DNA from: Flectonema sp. DT1601
Taxonomy: Eukaryota > Euglenozoa > Diplonemea > Diplonemida > Diplonemidae
Direction: 5' to 3'
DNA: 64,000 bases
Assembly (NCBI GenBank): GCA_964019425.1
Contig: OZ025832.1
Location: forward strand, 1 to 64,000
Below, in pieces: positions 10,563 through 23,000 of this stretch. Numbering within the stretch: the stretch's first letter is position 1; the number at the start of each line of letters is the position of its first letter. The notes beneath the pieces are model-generated. The model was not told the origin of the DNA. It did no database searches and saw only the letters and a program-made list of their open reading frames with translations. The translations under genes were made by a program, and so were the position numbers.

Positions 10563-11155
10563 TTGTTTTGTGTTGTTGTTGCTGTTATTGTTTTGGGGGA
10601 AATAGATCGTCAAAACTGGATGACCTGTATTAAATCTACTACTTACTTGCATCGGCTTTAAAGCACTTCATAATTAACCGGTTTCTTTTTCAATCTTTGT
10701 CAATAATCACTTTTTCGTCCTCTACAGCCAGTGTTGTGGGTCGAAAGGTGAACCTGTGGATGAGATGATTTAATACATGCCTACAGCAATACTCAAAAGT
10801 AGTAGAAGGAGATGTGCCTGTAAGAGCACAAACTCAAAGTAGAAAGAATCGCAATGCCTGTTATAGCACTACTCTGTAGCTAGATACTAACAGAATTAGT
10901 AACCAAGCCCGGGCGAAGTACACACCGTACCACCCAAGAAGCCGATGGCGTACCTTCTTTAGGGATAGGGCATACCTATAAGTCCAACAGAATGGCCACA
11001 AAAGGAAGTCGAGAAAAACGGAATTGGTTTCTTTTGTTGCATTCGCTTTTTTTCTTGTTTGTAATGTTAATCTTTATTCGACTTGTAAAAATATGGGAGG
11101 TAATAAATAATTAGCGGATCGATATTAGTATTGGCGGGAAATAGATGAATCATAA
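10563..11155. other. No gene recognised
   Basis: I see no convincing frame on either strand. A string GAAGTACACACCGTACCACC (10915-10934) recalls the rRNA phrase GTACACACCG, but no rRNA surrounds it. Confidence 0.4.
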
Positions 11156-11440
11156 CTACGTCAGATTCCTCGAATTCTTCCGAGTTGGTGTCGTCTTCAG
11201 TAGCGACTGATCCTGTGTAGAGTCCTGACTGTCTAGACTACAATCCGAATCATCGTCACTCTCAGATTCGGGATCCTTACTCTTTGTGTCCTTCTATAAG
11301 TGAATCTAACGAGGGAACCTACGAAAGCACAAGTGGTCATTTGCTTCTTTGCATTAGAATAAGCTTGTTCCAGATCGTTCCAGGTTTTCGGATGTGGACT
11401 CTTTGAATCTGTTGATAAAAAGATCCTGTGAATATATTTT
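11156..11440 (-). CDS. Possible small gene or gene remnant, Ser/Asp-rich C-terminus
   Basis: Two in-phase coding-like stretches are visible. The first reads about 30 residues including KSPHPKTWNDLEQAYSNAKK. The second is acidic (KDPESESDDDSD) and runs through TPTRKNSRNLT to a stop at 11156-11158. A 29-nt GTAGGT...TATAG segment (11294-11322) separates them and joins them in frame if spliced, but it is far shorter than the other introns here, so a frame break in a dying gene is equally possible. The 5' end is not clear. No family recognised. Confidence 0.3.
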
Positions 11441-11842
11441 TCTGTTTATTGTTCTTAATTCACCATTCTTAAAAAAAAAAAAACACCAGCACATCGTCAC
11501 CCAACACCATTCCTGTAAGAAAGGTTATCCTGACTAACCTAAACCGAAACTCGCAGTTTGTTTATAGTTTCTGTAGTCACATCAAATACGTTATTACCAA
11601 TCACCTGATTAGTTTGAATATAGATTAAGAGTGTCAGGGGTTGTACTAAACTATCTAATCCAAAATAATTAATTCGAATTCAGGACACCTGGTTCCGTCG
11701 TTGCAACACAGCGAACGATGTTTTTTTTTTTTTTTTTTTTTTTTTGTTTGACTGTGAAAAGTATACTTTACTACAAATGATAACATTTAAAAATATCTAT
11801 CTTGATAAATGACTCTTTTCAATAGTGTCGGTACAGCCTCAC
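11441..11842. other. Spacer downstream of the TruD-like gene
   Basis: AT-rich spacer with a T tract at about 11719-11746. Several minus-strand GT and AG splice-like signals occur, but no frame I can defend. Confidence 0.5.
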
Positions 11843-14011
11843 TCAGATTTGTACACAACTGGCAAGCTTGCTTATCAATTTAGAACCCCCATCATCATAC
11901 GCCTGCCAGTTGTGGAGTGAAAACGCTTCCGAAAGGAAAACTTCTAATGATGTATTCGGTAAAGTAGTCATTGAGAGAGTTATGTTAGCAGTTGGTTCTG
12001 TAAGGTTAACAAGATTGTGATCAGTCAAATCAATTCGATTTGAAGCACACGAAGAGCAGCGAGTAACATGTGGATGATTGTGCGTACCACAACTAGAACA
12101 GGACCATATGTCATTGTACAATGTGGGGGGTAGAGTCTGAGTGTTCTGGACACCGTCGCGCATGGCAAAACTAGAAATTTCTCCAACAGGTATCTTAGAG
12201 CCGAAATCACCAGACTCGATATGAAAGTCAAAGTTTGAAGACTTCATAAAGACAGTGCGATAGCAAGTGTTAGGATTTGGTTTTGGTTGCATCTTGTAAA
12301 GCCTCTCAGGTACTAATTCTAACTTTTTCATTAGAATTTCATAAGCAGCCTGGCTGATATCGTGTGCTGGAAACAGTAATCCCTTTTGCCAATCATGTCC
12401 GGAATAAAGAGGTGGCCTTGGAAGAACAACCTGACGAGGAGAAAAAACAGAACATTCGTCCTGAGTTTTAATTATCTGATATCCACCCACGTTGTTCACG
12501 ACAATATCTCCTACTACTGGGCTCGGTCCATATCGGAAGAGCCGCTCACATGCCATTGTGTTCCAGATGTAGTCTCGTAAGCTATTCTCGATACGAGACC
12601 TTATTAGAGGAGGAATGTTTTCATAAGCACCTTGGTAGTGACCAATTTGCATGTCTGCGAGGGTAGCAAATAGTAAATCACCACCCCATTCCAATGGGGA
12701 GTCCAACTCCTGAAGTGCACTTTCAAAGTCTGATTCACTTATAATCGGAGGTGTTTCTAAATCACCTTCACTTGATTCAACAGAGTTGTACCAGGGAGCT
12801 GTTTGTGACTTTGCCTGACTTGATAGAACCTCAACTCGCTTTAGAGTTTCCCTGAAAGTCGGATCTATCTGCGACAACGTTTTGAGCGTACCACTGCAAG
12901 CCTGTCTGAAGTTACCCTTAGACAGTGCCGCCGCGGTTCGGATCCATCCCCGACCATCGTCGCTGTTACAGTACGCCATGGGTAACAGATTCAGTGCACC
13001 GTAGTCCCTCATAGAGAGAACATTGTCGATTGTCTGCTCGTCTGCTTTGACGTCCCTAAGTACTACTTTCCATTGAAAGTGTTGCAGAGAGTAGTACTTC
13101 GCTATGTCGTCTACTTCATTCAAAATTCCGGTTAGCTTCTCCACTTCAAAGTTTAAGATAATGAACGATCCCTCAGTCGGGTCAAGTGATGTTTTTGTTA
13201 TCTTATAGTGAGCAGGTATCTCTTTCACACCTGGTTTCATTAAAGCATTATGAACAGAGACACTCGTTAGTGAAACAGATGATGGCAATCGCAAGAGTTC
13301 TGAAGAGAGCTGCTTTAGACGATGTAACACATATTTGGTTTCCGTTTCACTCACGAAAATGTAGATCTTTTGCGTAACTGAGAACAGCGGTGACTCTGTG
13401 AAGCTGAAACACCTTAGATCTTCAAATGGTACTTTAAGTTGAGTCGAAAGGGAGACCAAAAGCCCTGCAGTTGTGCAAAGTTGGGTCGCGATAGTGCAGC
13501 AAATAATATTATTTTTATTCTTATTTCCTTTTGAAAACCTCTCTTCGTCTTCGATTCTTTCTAATACTTCAGTACAATGAACGTCCCCTCCAGTTAGTCC
13601 GTACACGGCATGAGACTTTTCGGAATAAACAATCCTTTCAGCTATGTGATTTACCTTATCTAATGCAAACAAACTAGTGCTGCAGTATCTGTCTTTGCGC
13701 AGGCTCGATGTCGTTTCAGCAATATCTTTATCTGTTTGCACTAATGGATTCACGGGTTCAAACATTGCCTCTTTTGTTTCCCTGAGTGCTCTGATATCGT
13801 TCCATGTTGGAATCGCATTCGTCTCATTCTGCGACACTTCTATTCTGACTTTTTGATTTTCAATCTTTGGAATTTCAGTTTTTTCCGGAGCTTTCTCGCT
13901 GTGGAACTCAACATCGAGATGTCTTTTATCCTTAGTGCTTCTGTGCCATTGGATAACTCTCCCACACAACCTCTTCTGTCTCAAATAAGTACAACTCGCA
14001 CTCGAATACAT
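11843..14011 (-). CDS. TruD/PUS7-like pseudouridine synthase homologue with RanBP2 zinc finger
   Basis: About 722 aa from the ATG at 14011, which lies 27 nt after the acceptor AATAGTTGTCAG. TruD/PUS7 family landmarks occur in order. A stretch at about residue 335-365 (ALNLLPMAYCN...GRGWIRTAAALSKGNFRQA) corresponds to the NYFGxQRFG...IGxALLxxxxxxA region. RSRIENSLRDYIWN...ERLFRYGPSPVVGDIV at about 470-505 corresponds to the YQSYxWNxxxSxR...GDLV region. LPRPPLYSGHDW corresponds to the LPG segment. A RanBP2-type finger (WSCSSCGTHN...CSSC) follows near residue 635-655. Where family members have GxKDxxAxTxQ, this protein has FTESPLFSVTQ, without the catalytic aspartate. The start MYSSASCTYLRQKRLCGR is basic and could be a mitochondrial presequence. 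Probably an RNA-binding pseudoenzyme, as suggested for kinetoplastid mitoribosome assembly factors. Confidence 0.75.
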   Translation of the reverse strand: MYSSASCTYLRQKRLCGRVIQWHRSTKDKRHLDVEFHSEKAPEKTEIPKIENQKVRIEVSQNETNAIPTWNDIRALRETKEAMFEPVNPLVQTDKDIAETTSSLRKDRYCSTSLFALDKVNHIAERIVYSEKSHAVYGLTGGDVHCTEVLERIEDEERFSKGNKNKNNIICCTIATQLCTTAGLLVSLSTQLKVPFEDLRCFSFTESPLFSVTQKIYIFVSETETKYVLHRLKQLSSELLRLPSSVSLTSVSVHNALMKPGVKEIPAHYKITKTSLDPTEGSFIILNFEVEKLTGILNEVDDIAKYYSLQHFQWKVVLRDVKADEQTIDNVLSMRDYGALNLLPMAYCNSDDGRGWIRTAAALSKGNFRQACSGTLKTLSQIDPTFRETLKRVEVLSSQAKSQTAPWYNSVESSEGDLETPPIISESDFESALQELDSPLEWGGDLLFATLADMQIGHYQGAYENIPPLIRSRIENSLRDYIWNTMACERLFRYGPSPVVGDIVVNNVGGYQIIKTQDECSVFSPRQVVLPRPPLYSGHDWQKGLLFPAHDISQAAYEILMKKLELVPERLYKMQPKPNPNTCYRTVFMKSSNFDFHIESGDFGSKIPVGEISSFAMRDGVQNTQTLPPTLYNDIWSCSSCGTHNHPHVTRCSSCASNRIDLTDHNLVNLTEPTANITLSMTTLPNTSLEVFLSEAFSLHNWQAYDDGGSKLISKLASCVQI

Positions 14012-14413
14012 TTCGTGTTTTGTTAAGATGATTAACACCTGACAACTATTTATAAAAGTTAACCTTCTCAATAGTAACTACAGAACACTTCTGCTAATCA
14101 CTTTCCTGGTAAATGAAATAGAATGTTGATTTCAGATTGACGACTAAAAGACTCAAAAGAGTTAGAAGGACAACAGAACATCCTCAGAACTAAAATTAAA
14201 ACAAATTACAAAATAATAAAACCGAATCTAATTTGGGTGTGAGTCTAAAAATAGGAGCACATGAGCTCCATTGTTTTTTTTTTTTTTTTTTTTGTTTTTT
14301 TCTTTTCAGAAAGCTGATAGTAAACAGTTTTTTTCTTCTTCTTTTTCATCAGGTGGACATTAACGAAAGGCAGATTAATATTTTTTTAAATCTAAACAAA
14401 CAAACAAACAAAC

Positions 14414-14446
<33 letters not shown>

Positions 14447-14704
14447 AAAAAACAACAACACAACACAGACTATTCTGCTACAGCAGGAATAATATGATCA
14501 CATCTCTGTCGTTAGTAGAATTCTGTTATAGATCACAATAATAACAAAAGTAGATATGATTTTCGGTCTCTAGTTTTAATCTAAGGTCGTATCTCAGAGA
14601 GTGAGGTACTTTCAGACTCTGCTCTGAGTTCTCAGTCAAGTAAGTGACTTGTCTAAACATCGTCATGTCGTTAGTATGCCTTCAGGATTGAGGACTATAA
14701 TATT
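14012..14704. other. Intergenic spacer
   Basis: Low-complexity spacer with a T tract (about 14274-14292) and a CAAA/A tract (about 14396-14442). It holds the splice acceptor for the gene at 11843 and the 3' flank of the gene at 14705. No gene seen. Confidence 0.6.
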
Positions 14705-15556
14705 TTATATCCTTGGAGCAAGTTGGAAGTCCATTAACGTCTTAGTTGGAGCGTTGATTAATGCCTGCATCTGACGTTGGACGTAATCACGAGTCCTCGA
14801 GACGTGAAGTCTTGTTTTCTGATCGAGTTCTTTAGTAATATTTGCGTGTCGTTGAAGAAGACGCTCGAAATCAGCTTTTCGCTGACCAAGCAACTCTTCT
14901 CTGCCGAGTTTAATGCGCTGCTTAAGTGCACTGATTTCACTTCTGTATTGTTGCTTCAGTAATTGCGTCTTCTTCGCAAAGCTGACACTAAGCTGTTCAT
15001 CAAATCGCTTAACTTCCTCTTCCTCTAGAGGCTTTAGTTTACGTTTAATTCCTTCAGCATCCAGGTACTTCTTTTGGCGTACCATTCGTTCAAGTTCCTC
15101 GCGGAGCTGCAGGACTGTCTTACTGAAGCGAGGCCTTTTGTTCATCAGTTGAATTTTTACAATATCTTCCTGTTCTTTGTACTCACTATTCTGTCTGTTC
15201 TTGACGTGTGTTATTATCTCTTTGGCTTGCCGCTCGTACTCATCGAGTTTTTCTTCCCAAAGTTTGGTAAAAGTTAATAGCTCCAATCGCTGTCTTTCTG
15301 TTATTTCTTGCTTTTCTTGAGCATTTACAGAGAGGGCGAGTTTCTCAACTTTTTTCCCCTGTTTCAAATTCATGTCTCTCATCTTATTTAAACACTCTTG
15401 TGCCATAAAGAACTTCCCTTCTCTCTCACATTGCTGCCGCTGCTCATCTAGATCGAGGAGGAGCTCGTGGACTCGAGCCTGCTCCATTTCAATTTCCATT
15501 TCAGTTGTTGTCATGTTGTCTGGAGGGGTAATATAAAGAGATGGTTGCGTGACCAT
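14705..15556 (-). CDS. Coiled-coil protein, unrecognised
   Basis: About 283 aa, nearly all charged alpha-helix with heptad-like spacing (EMEIEMEQARVHELLLDLDE, LREELERMVRQKKYLDAEG, RKADFERLLQRHANITKEL). A phrase near residue 40 (EGKFFMAQECLNKMRDM) recurs in variant form near residue 160 (QKKYLDAEGIKRKLKPL), a pattern I associate with conserved cytoskeletal or flagellar coiled-coil proteins. The ATG at 15556 follows a CTTCTTCAG acceptor by about 28 nt. A later in-frame ATG (MTTTEMEIE) is an alternative start. No enzymatic motif. Function unknown; a cytoskeletal role is only inference. Confidence 0.75.
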   Translation of the reverse strand: MVTQPSLYITPPDNMTTTEMEIEMEQARVHELLLDLDEQRQQCEREGKFFMAQECLNKMRDMNLKQGKKVEKLALSVNAQEKQEITERQRLELLTFTKLWEEKLDEYERQAKEIITHVKNRQNSEYKEQEDIVKIQLMNKRPRFSKTVLQLREELERMVRQKKYLDAEGIKRKLKPLEEEEVKRFDEQLSVSFAKKTQLLKQQYRSEISALKQRIKLGREELLGQRKADFERLLQRHANITKELDQKTRLHVSRTRDYVQRQMQALINAPTKTLMDFQLAPRI

Positions 15557-15806
15557 CACATAATAACAGGCACGTTATTGGCTGAAGAAGAGTTATTGAG
15601 ATTTCAGACGGACAAGCTCAGCACAAACGTGCACAAGTCTAATAAAGTTATTTCTAATACGTTCTGCTGTGTAAGCTTCCATAATCCTCTCAGAGATTCA
15701 AGTGTTGAGTCCCAACTCTGACTCAAGAAGTTGAATTAAGAAATCTGATTTGATAAGATGAGTCTCGAAGTGATCATAACCCCGAGTGAATTAATAATAA
15801 AATAAT

Positions 15807-15861
<55 letters not shown>

Positions 15862-15890
15862 GTAATCATTATAACACACGGCGGCTACGG
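15557..15890. other. Spacer with long A tract
   Basis: It contains an A run of about 45 bp (15815-15859) on the plus strand, read as a T run in the direction of transcription. It also holds the 5' flank of the coiled-coil gene and the 3' flank of the next one. No gene seen. Confidence 0.6.
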
Positions 15891-16723
15891 CTAGCCTTCC
15901 CTCAGCTTTAGATATTTTTGTAATAACTTTGCTACTTCTGAGGCTGGAAATTTTGTTACATTCGGATGGGAATCATTATTACACATGTGAGCTGCTATCG
16001 CTTCTGTTGGAATGGGTTCACCCGGGTGGTCCATTGATAGAATGTAATCCATGAATTCTGTGTAGGCTTTGAATGTTCTTCCTAGGGTCATGGTTTTGTT
16101 CTGTTGTTGTTTTTTAATACTCACAGGTGTTGCATACACGAAAAGAATGAAAAATTGTCACACACCCTGTTATGCGTTCCGTTTACAAACGCCATTCGCA
16201 ACGCTTTGCAAGGCTTCAGCTTCTGAACAGCACTGTTTAAGAATTCTTCCCACTCCGTGTAAAAGTCGTCGATTTTTTGTCTTTTCGTAGCTCTCGGTTC
16301 ACTCTCTTCTTCGTTTTGGTTTTTCAAAAGGTTCAAGATGGCGATTTTAGTATTGCGATTCAGGTCGTAGATCTCTACTTTTCGTTCCTTATTTCCATTT
16401 TCTTGAATAACAGTTGTGACCTTATCACAAGTAGCAGGAGTAGCAGAAGACCAGAGGCTCTGGATTTGATTTATTATTACTGACGAGCTGTCAGACACAT
16501 CTGAGTCTGCATAACTGTTTGAAGTTGATTCGTAACCACACTCAGAACTACTGTCTGGTTTGACTTCTTCAAGTGCCACCTTCGTAACTTCCGTTGTGTC
16601 TTCTTGTTGTTGTTCATCGTCAGTGCTGTTCGTTGCAATTTCTAATCCCTTTTTAGCAGCCTCAATAATTAGTTTCTGCAGAGCCTTCCTACACTCCAAT
16701 TCATCATCTGATTCGGTCATCAT
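15891..16723 (-). CDS. Two-exon acidic protein, unrecognised
   Basis: Exon 1 is 16723-16166 and exon 2 is 16100-15891. The 65-nt intron runs from GTGTGTGAC to CAACAACAG and joins the exons in frame, giving 255 aa. The first ATG gives MMTESDDELECRKALQKLI. The middle is Glu/Ser/Asp-rich and probably disordered. KRQKI near residue 170 could be a nuclear signal. The last 60 residues look folded (AYTEFMDYILSMDHPGEPIP...SEVAKLLQKYLKLREG). A short upstream reading frame (MTRTAIAE) lies in the 5' leader. No family recognised. Confidence 0.65.
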
Positions 16724-17044
16724 CAAATGTACCAAACGATCAGTTTTGTTGATGATGAACAATCAAACTACAACCGCGTGGTATGAATTACTCAGCGATT
16801 GCTGTTCGCGTCATCTTTCGACTGTCCTGTAAAACAAATTGACAAATGAAATGAGCCGCATATTTAGAACACGGATCGCGGCGCACGCTGCTGGGGGCCG
16901 TTGCGTTCGGGTAATCCTTTCCATGAGAAAAAGTTTCGGAATTTGTAATTGAGAAGTACATCTGATGTTGTCTTTCCAATAGACTTCTTTGTTTATAAGT
17001 TAAGTTACAATGAACTTGTTAAAAAGACTAAAATAGTAACCATC
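16724..17044. other. Intergenic spacer
   Basis: It holds the 5' leader and acceptor (TTGTTTTACAG) of the gene at 15891 and the 3' flank of the SZT2-like gene. Nothing else seen. Confidence 0.6.
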
Positions 17045-20000
17045 TTAACATTCAGTAGCCCACATGGATTCGGAAATAGCGTGAACCCAATTTGAAAAGA
17101 ACTTTTTGTCCCTTCCCTGAAGAACTGGGGAAGGTGTTGTTTCAGCAACATCAGATATAACTCGAGGACTACACCACCAAGTAGTGATAGTTCCCTTCCA
17201 TGGTCTGTACTCTACTATTATGGAAGCTGAAAACTCTTCCTCTGGAGACGATGCCCGATGAGATCGTTTTGGTTTCGGTGCGAACACCCAGTGCCTGGCA
17301 GAATCTGGAGTCACACTTTTAGTCGCATACGAAACGAAGTGACCAGAATAGCGAGCAGCACAGTTAGCACACAGACGAGCCCAGGATTCAATTTCAATAT
17401 TTTGAAAACATGTCAGAGTCGAAGGATCCATTAAGGGGATCATGTTTCTCTTTGCCACAGCACATGACGCGTTCGGATCTGATGCTTCGACTCTACCGAG
17501 TAGGATGTCAATTTCATGAGGAGTGATTCTCTGTTGGATAAGTCGTTTCCAAAGCCTGTGAATTCTGTAGTTGCGATTGGCGTCGTCGCATTGTCTCCTA
17601 ATCTCTTCCTTAAAGTAAGCATAAGCACCATCCACAATACTTTCAAATTGGGGCTGAACTCCACTCTCTCGCGACGTTGTATTACTCGGGGCTGCGCAAA
17701 CCAGATACACGTCCAGAGGAAGTTCCTTATGCTCTTCAGGTTCATTCTTGACTTGAAGGATAGCAATAGCATCACACTCGTATTGAAGGTTCTTAGGGGT
17801 CTGTGGTACATCGTGATACATCAGTAGAGCATTCTTGTCACCGATGTTGATGCTACTCTTTTGTAATTTACAAACATAAGCAAAGAATCGATTTAGCGCA
17901 CGTACCCATTCCTTAGAAGGCAGGTCTTCTAATATTTCAGGAACTGATATTGTAACTCTTCGGCATCCGATAAAGTTAACGGAGTACAATGGAGGACGTT
18001 CATAAAGCTGTACTGAGTCTTTTACAACACCACACCAATCAATTCGAGGATCTTGTGATAAAGGTCCATTTCTAAGTGATTTATGCATATATTGTATCTG
18101 ATTATCATAGAAGACGCTGTTCATGTGAAGTTGTGATCGGATCAAAGCGAGAAGCTGATGAAAACTATTTCCACTTCCCTGATCTGAAGGCTCTACTTGT
18201 ACATGTGACATTGGGTTCGATGAATTACATGCAGCCGCATCAAACAAATAAAACTCAAGAGCGAAGCAAGCTTCCCTTACAGAAAGGTCAATTAATAATA
18301 CTCCGCCATTCAGTTCAGCGACAGCAACAAAACTGCTAGTCCTACACTGAACGTACACACCTGGTGTGACTTTGAGAACTGCTGTATTAGTTTGAAGACT
18401 TCTAATAACGTCGTCATCCGCAGTCGGTCTCGACCCTTCCAACAATTCCTGCGAGTTAATACAAGCTGTGATCCAGGTAACGCTATCGAGTTGTTTTGAT
18501 TTCCTACTCTCTCTTGTTAGATACTCAACGTATTCTCTCATAAGTCGAAGTAATATATTCTTCCAAGGCTTCAAAGCTTGTTCATACTGCGCAGCTATCT
18601 GAGGTGCCACTGGTTCTGAAACTTCACAAGAAGTACCGAGAAGCAACTGTTTACGAACGCTGTTATACAGAAAAGGTACCCGCTGACAATGATATAAACG
18701 ACTTGATTGCCTCATTCTAATGCAATTAGCGACGAATGATTTCAATTTAATTTTTGGGACATAATAAGCTGGCCAAGTACTGCAACAGATTCCACTCATT
18801 GGGTGGGTGGAGTGAATTATTTTCTGATGACGAGAATCGATAGTTACTTTTGGCATATTTAATACCACTAACCCGATAACAGTCAGAGACATTGCAGCAC
18901 CGTGAGCAGCTACTCGACACTTTTCTTTGAGAAGTTGACTTCGAAGATATTGCACTGTCAACCCACAACTGCTTACGACGCAAACCAACACCGCAACTGG
19001 TGCTGACAACACAACAGCAGACCTCAGCAACTGTTGTGATGGCAAACAATATAATAAACAACTGGCTGACTCTGCGTATGGCCATTGGGCTTTTATTGAG
19101 TCTTGAAAGTCCATAATATCTCTCTTCACGGCATCTTTTGCGCGTAACTGCTGGGCGGCGTGCTGTTCAGCAAGTACTAGTGACTTGAAAGTAGCGAGGT
19201 GTCTACCAACTGCGAGGGATAACTTCCCGCTATTTGCGTGCGCTGATGTCAGAGAGAGAGCAGCGGCTACAGCAGCTCTAGAACTAACACCACCCACTCC
19301 TACTAACATTGAATGAAGTGGTGCACCTCCTTTACCTAACCAACTTCCACTACTCTGTCGTCTTGTCATTGTTGGTGTTTGTTGCGGGTTTGGCAGTCTT
19401 CCCCCTGGAGTTCCTCTTCCGATAGCATTTGCTACGACGCCCATTGGGTTCATCTTTCCTCTTCCTGCGGCAACAGCTGTTTCAATCATTGATTCCCTGC
19501 TGTAGGCAGGACTGTTTAAAGTATCGTCTATTGCTGTTAGTGATATCTGTTTGGAGTAATAAATATAAACCAAAACATAAGAGCTCAGTTCTTAATAAAT
19601 AATTAAATCCATACCTCATCGTACCGAGTTCTCATTACATCAGGGGTATCAACTACCAACATAGAAGTGTTCGGATAGAGATGTGCAGGTTCCGGAAAGT
19701 AAAGTCCCATTTTCTGATGTACAACACAAGACTGAAGCCAAAGACGTTTTTGTAACTCCGAAAGAATGCTGGTGACTCCGTGTTGCATTGCCTGTGTTGA
19801 GTTATTATAACAGAACTAGATGAGATTAACAGGAAAGGTAAAAACATTAAGAAAGACGTACCTTTACGTACTCAACTTTCATATTATATGATATGTAGCT
19901 GAGACCTTTACCAGACACCTTCCATGCGAAAAACCAAGGGCGTGATAGAGACTCCGGGTTCTCGTAAAAACGAAGGAGGTCCGAACACCCGCTCACAGAA

Positions 20001-23000
20001 TTTCCTACAGGAGACTCATTGCGGTTGCGAGGAGGTTCATTGAAACCAGTCAACTGTTCGAGAAATGAAGTAGTCCAGTCCTCAGGAAGATCACGAGAAC
20101 GACTCCTTCCACAAAGAATATAAAAATTGACGGGTGGCACTGGTATCCTGTCGTGGTAGTGCGCGAATGTTGATGGAGAGAAGTCAGGTAAAGCCGTCAG
20201 TTGTTCAGATCCATCAGTAAAGAATGCTAATGGTTGTAAACACCTACCTGGCTCATCAGTAATTCGAGTGTTCAGATCCATCGCTAGCTGTAGAATGTCG
20301 TGAGTCAGCGGCAATGATACCGACGGTGGTATCGTTCCGGGAAATCGACGTTGCGTACAACATTCTGATTTCTGCTTCTCATGTCGTCTCACGACATGTT
20401 GAGTCTGAGCTCGTTCACACAAGTCGATAATATTCTCAAAGTCAGAAGTCATCATTACTGTCGGGTCAGGAAGTAGTTCCTCAATTGTTGCTTCACAGTA
20501 AACTTGAACTATTGAATTCTGAAGAGCGTCTTTTAGTTTTGTCACAGCCGACTGTAGTTCTTTGTAATCACCAGATATGTAAGTCATGAATCGAAGAGCC
20601 TTCTGTTCTACACAACTTTGTTCTGAGATATCACTCTCACTGTTTGCCCCCCCAGAGACGTATTCTAGAAGAACTTCCCTCGTGTGATCTTGTGGTCCCC
20701 ATTCTTCCTGATGAACGTTAAGCTGCTTTGACTGATTCACTGTCTCGACGTGTAAATAATCTGAAGCCTCTGTGAGAGATACTTCAAGAAGTGCTAAGTA
20801 CATACTCGTTTCTTGTGATCCATGAAGTAGTTTTGGGAAGATAAATTGCGGTTGGGCATCAACTTCAGAACCTTCAATGTGGACTTCAGTAGCGAACTTC
20901 TTCATTAGTGTTTGTGAATACTCGAGAAGTTTATCTGTACACTTTGTTAGTGCGATTGGTATTACAGAAGTGAAAGCAACACGTCTGTCAGAGTTGTGTT
21001 TCATTTCGAGTAAGTCAGGTTTTGATAACTTCCCACTTGACTTACTGAGATGTCGAGACAGAGAACAAACAGTTGCACATCTCATACAACTTGTGAAACC
21101 AGATACTAATGCAGTGACATCAACTTCATAAGGAGTCCTTACAGAAAATAGAATCATACTCGCTCGAAGTCTTCCTCTCTCAGTGTCGTGAGCTATCTTT
21201 GAAAGGTTTTTTTCAGATTCTTCTGCATCCGCATCTTCTTCGTTGTGCTCAGTTAGGTCCTCACCACCACCACCGCTACCAACGTCAGGTTTGTTGTTTC
21301 CATCTGTTGCGTCAACGTCTTGCTCCAGTCGAATTGATTCTTCCCTTCCACCTTCATCTTTAAACTCAACTGGTGGTTGCTTTTGACTACCACAACCTGT
21401 CTGGTTGTCGGATTCTAGTTCTCCTGTCTGTGTTTCATCTTCTTTGTTTAAGTCGTCTGCGGTCTCTGCACTTTCCAGCATGTCGGTGATGTCACTTGTA
21501 TCTTCCTTCTTCAGTTTTGAATCGTTTTCGACGGGTTTCAAATCGTCTGATTGCTCATGTGCGTCTCTCGATTCCATCGCAGAAGTTTGTTGTGAAGACT
21601 CGTCGTGTGTTCGAACTTCCTCATTTTCAGTTGGATCACTTTCTTGTGATGATTCAATAAGCGTCGCGTTTATTGTGACCTTCAGAACTTTAGTAGTCTC
21701 GATGGTATTTTCTACTTCTGCTTGTGAATCCAACACTTCAATTGAAATCCACGAGAGTTGAATCGCTTTGCAAACAGTGCTAGTGATCAGAACTAACGCC
21801 ATCTCCTCTGCTAATTGAAACTGTTTCACTGCCACCGTCTCAGCAACAACAGCTGCTGCTATTGCTGTAAACTTGTAAGGTGTGTAATCGATTAACTCTA
21901 CCTGCTTGTACTGAAAGTAAAGAGTACTTTCATCTTTTAGTGACTTCCAGAGGTAGATACGTCTGTTCGCGCATTGCCAATTTCTCCAAGCTTCTAAAAA
22001 GCAAGAGTTAGCTGTGTAAGCATCCGTGTGGATACCCAAGTCCAGCTCAGAAACGACATATGAATTACAAGCGAGACCTCCCCACTTGTCCCACGGTTCT
22101 TTGGGGAGATTATCACGTTTCGTAATATGCCAGCCGTGCTCTGGAAGTGCTGGTTGGAGAGAGCGGCGAGAGACTGCTCGAGAACTTGAGTACTGAGACA
22201 GACTTCTGACGGAGTCGTTCCCACCTGACGGAGGTCTAACAAGAGATCCAGGACCAGCTCTCGTTGGTCGTTTTATAGAGTTCCCCATCTTTCCACTAAT
22301 AGAAGGAGTTGTAATTTGAGGTGTCGTAGGTGTGGCCTTCTCAGTCTGCCCAGCAGCCGCGACAGCTATCCTCCTTTCAGAAGCATAATTCTCTGCAATG
22401 ACAGCAATCACAATGGCGGCTTTAATTCCGACATATCTCGTGGCTTTCTTTTTCTCTGGTGGGACTAACAAATCAGATATACAAGACAAAGTGTAACAGT
22501 CTTCTAATAAAAGTGATTTATTCATTAGCAAGACTGTGTTACGAAGAGCATTCTCAGTCTTTGATAAGATAGAATTTCTACTTGAAGGCTGTAAGCAATC
22601 AGGACCAAACAGCCAAAGACGGAGCTTCAGCAAAGAGCGATCCATTCCGAGACAGTCGGGTACTAAGGTACGAGAGCTGTAGACTGGTTTAGTGCTAATA
22701 ATTTTCATTATCAGCCAACTAGAAAGATGTAATTGTCGTGGCTGATGTTTTTGTAAATTAACATCAATATGCAAGTCCATATTCGCACTGCTTGCCAAGA
22801 CAACAAGAACAGCAGCTAAAGCTGCCTCCTCTCCAGGTGTAGTCGCTAGTGCGAGAACCATCGTTGAGCCAACTACGTCATCATTATCGCCTTGACTTCC
22901 GTATACCATTCGTAGGTCAGTATTTTCACCCAAACAATCTTTAAAGTACAACGCCAAGTGTGGTTTCTTAAGTAAGTCACCAAGTACTAAGAATCTCAAC

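Noticed and set aside
10915-10934. rRNA fragment suggested by GTACACACCG
   Set aside because: Only about ten bases match and no flanking rRNA sequence is present.
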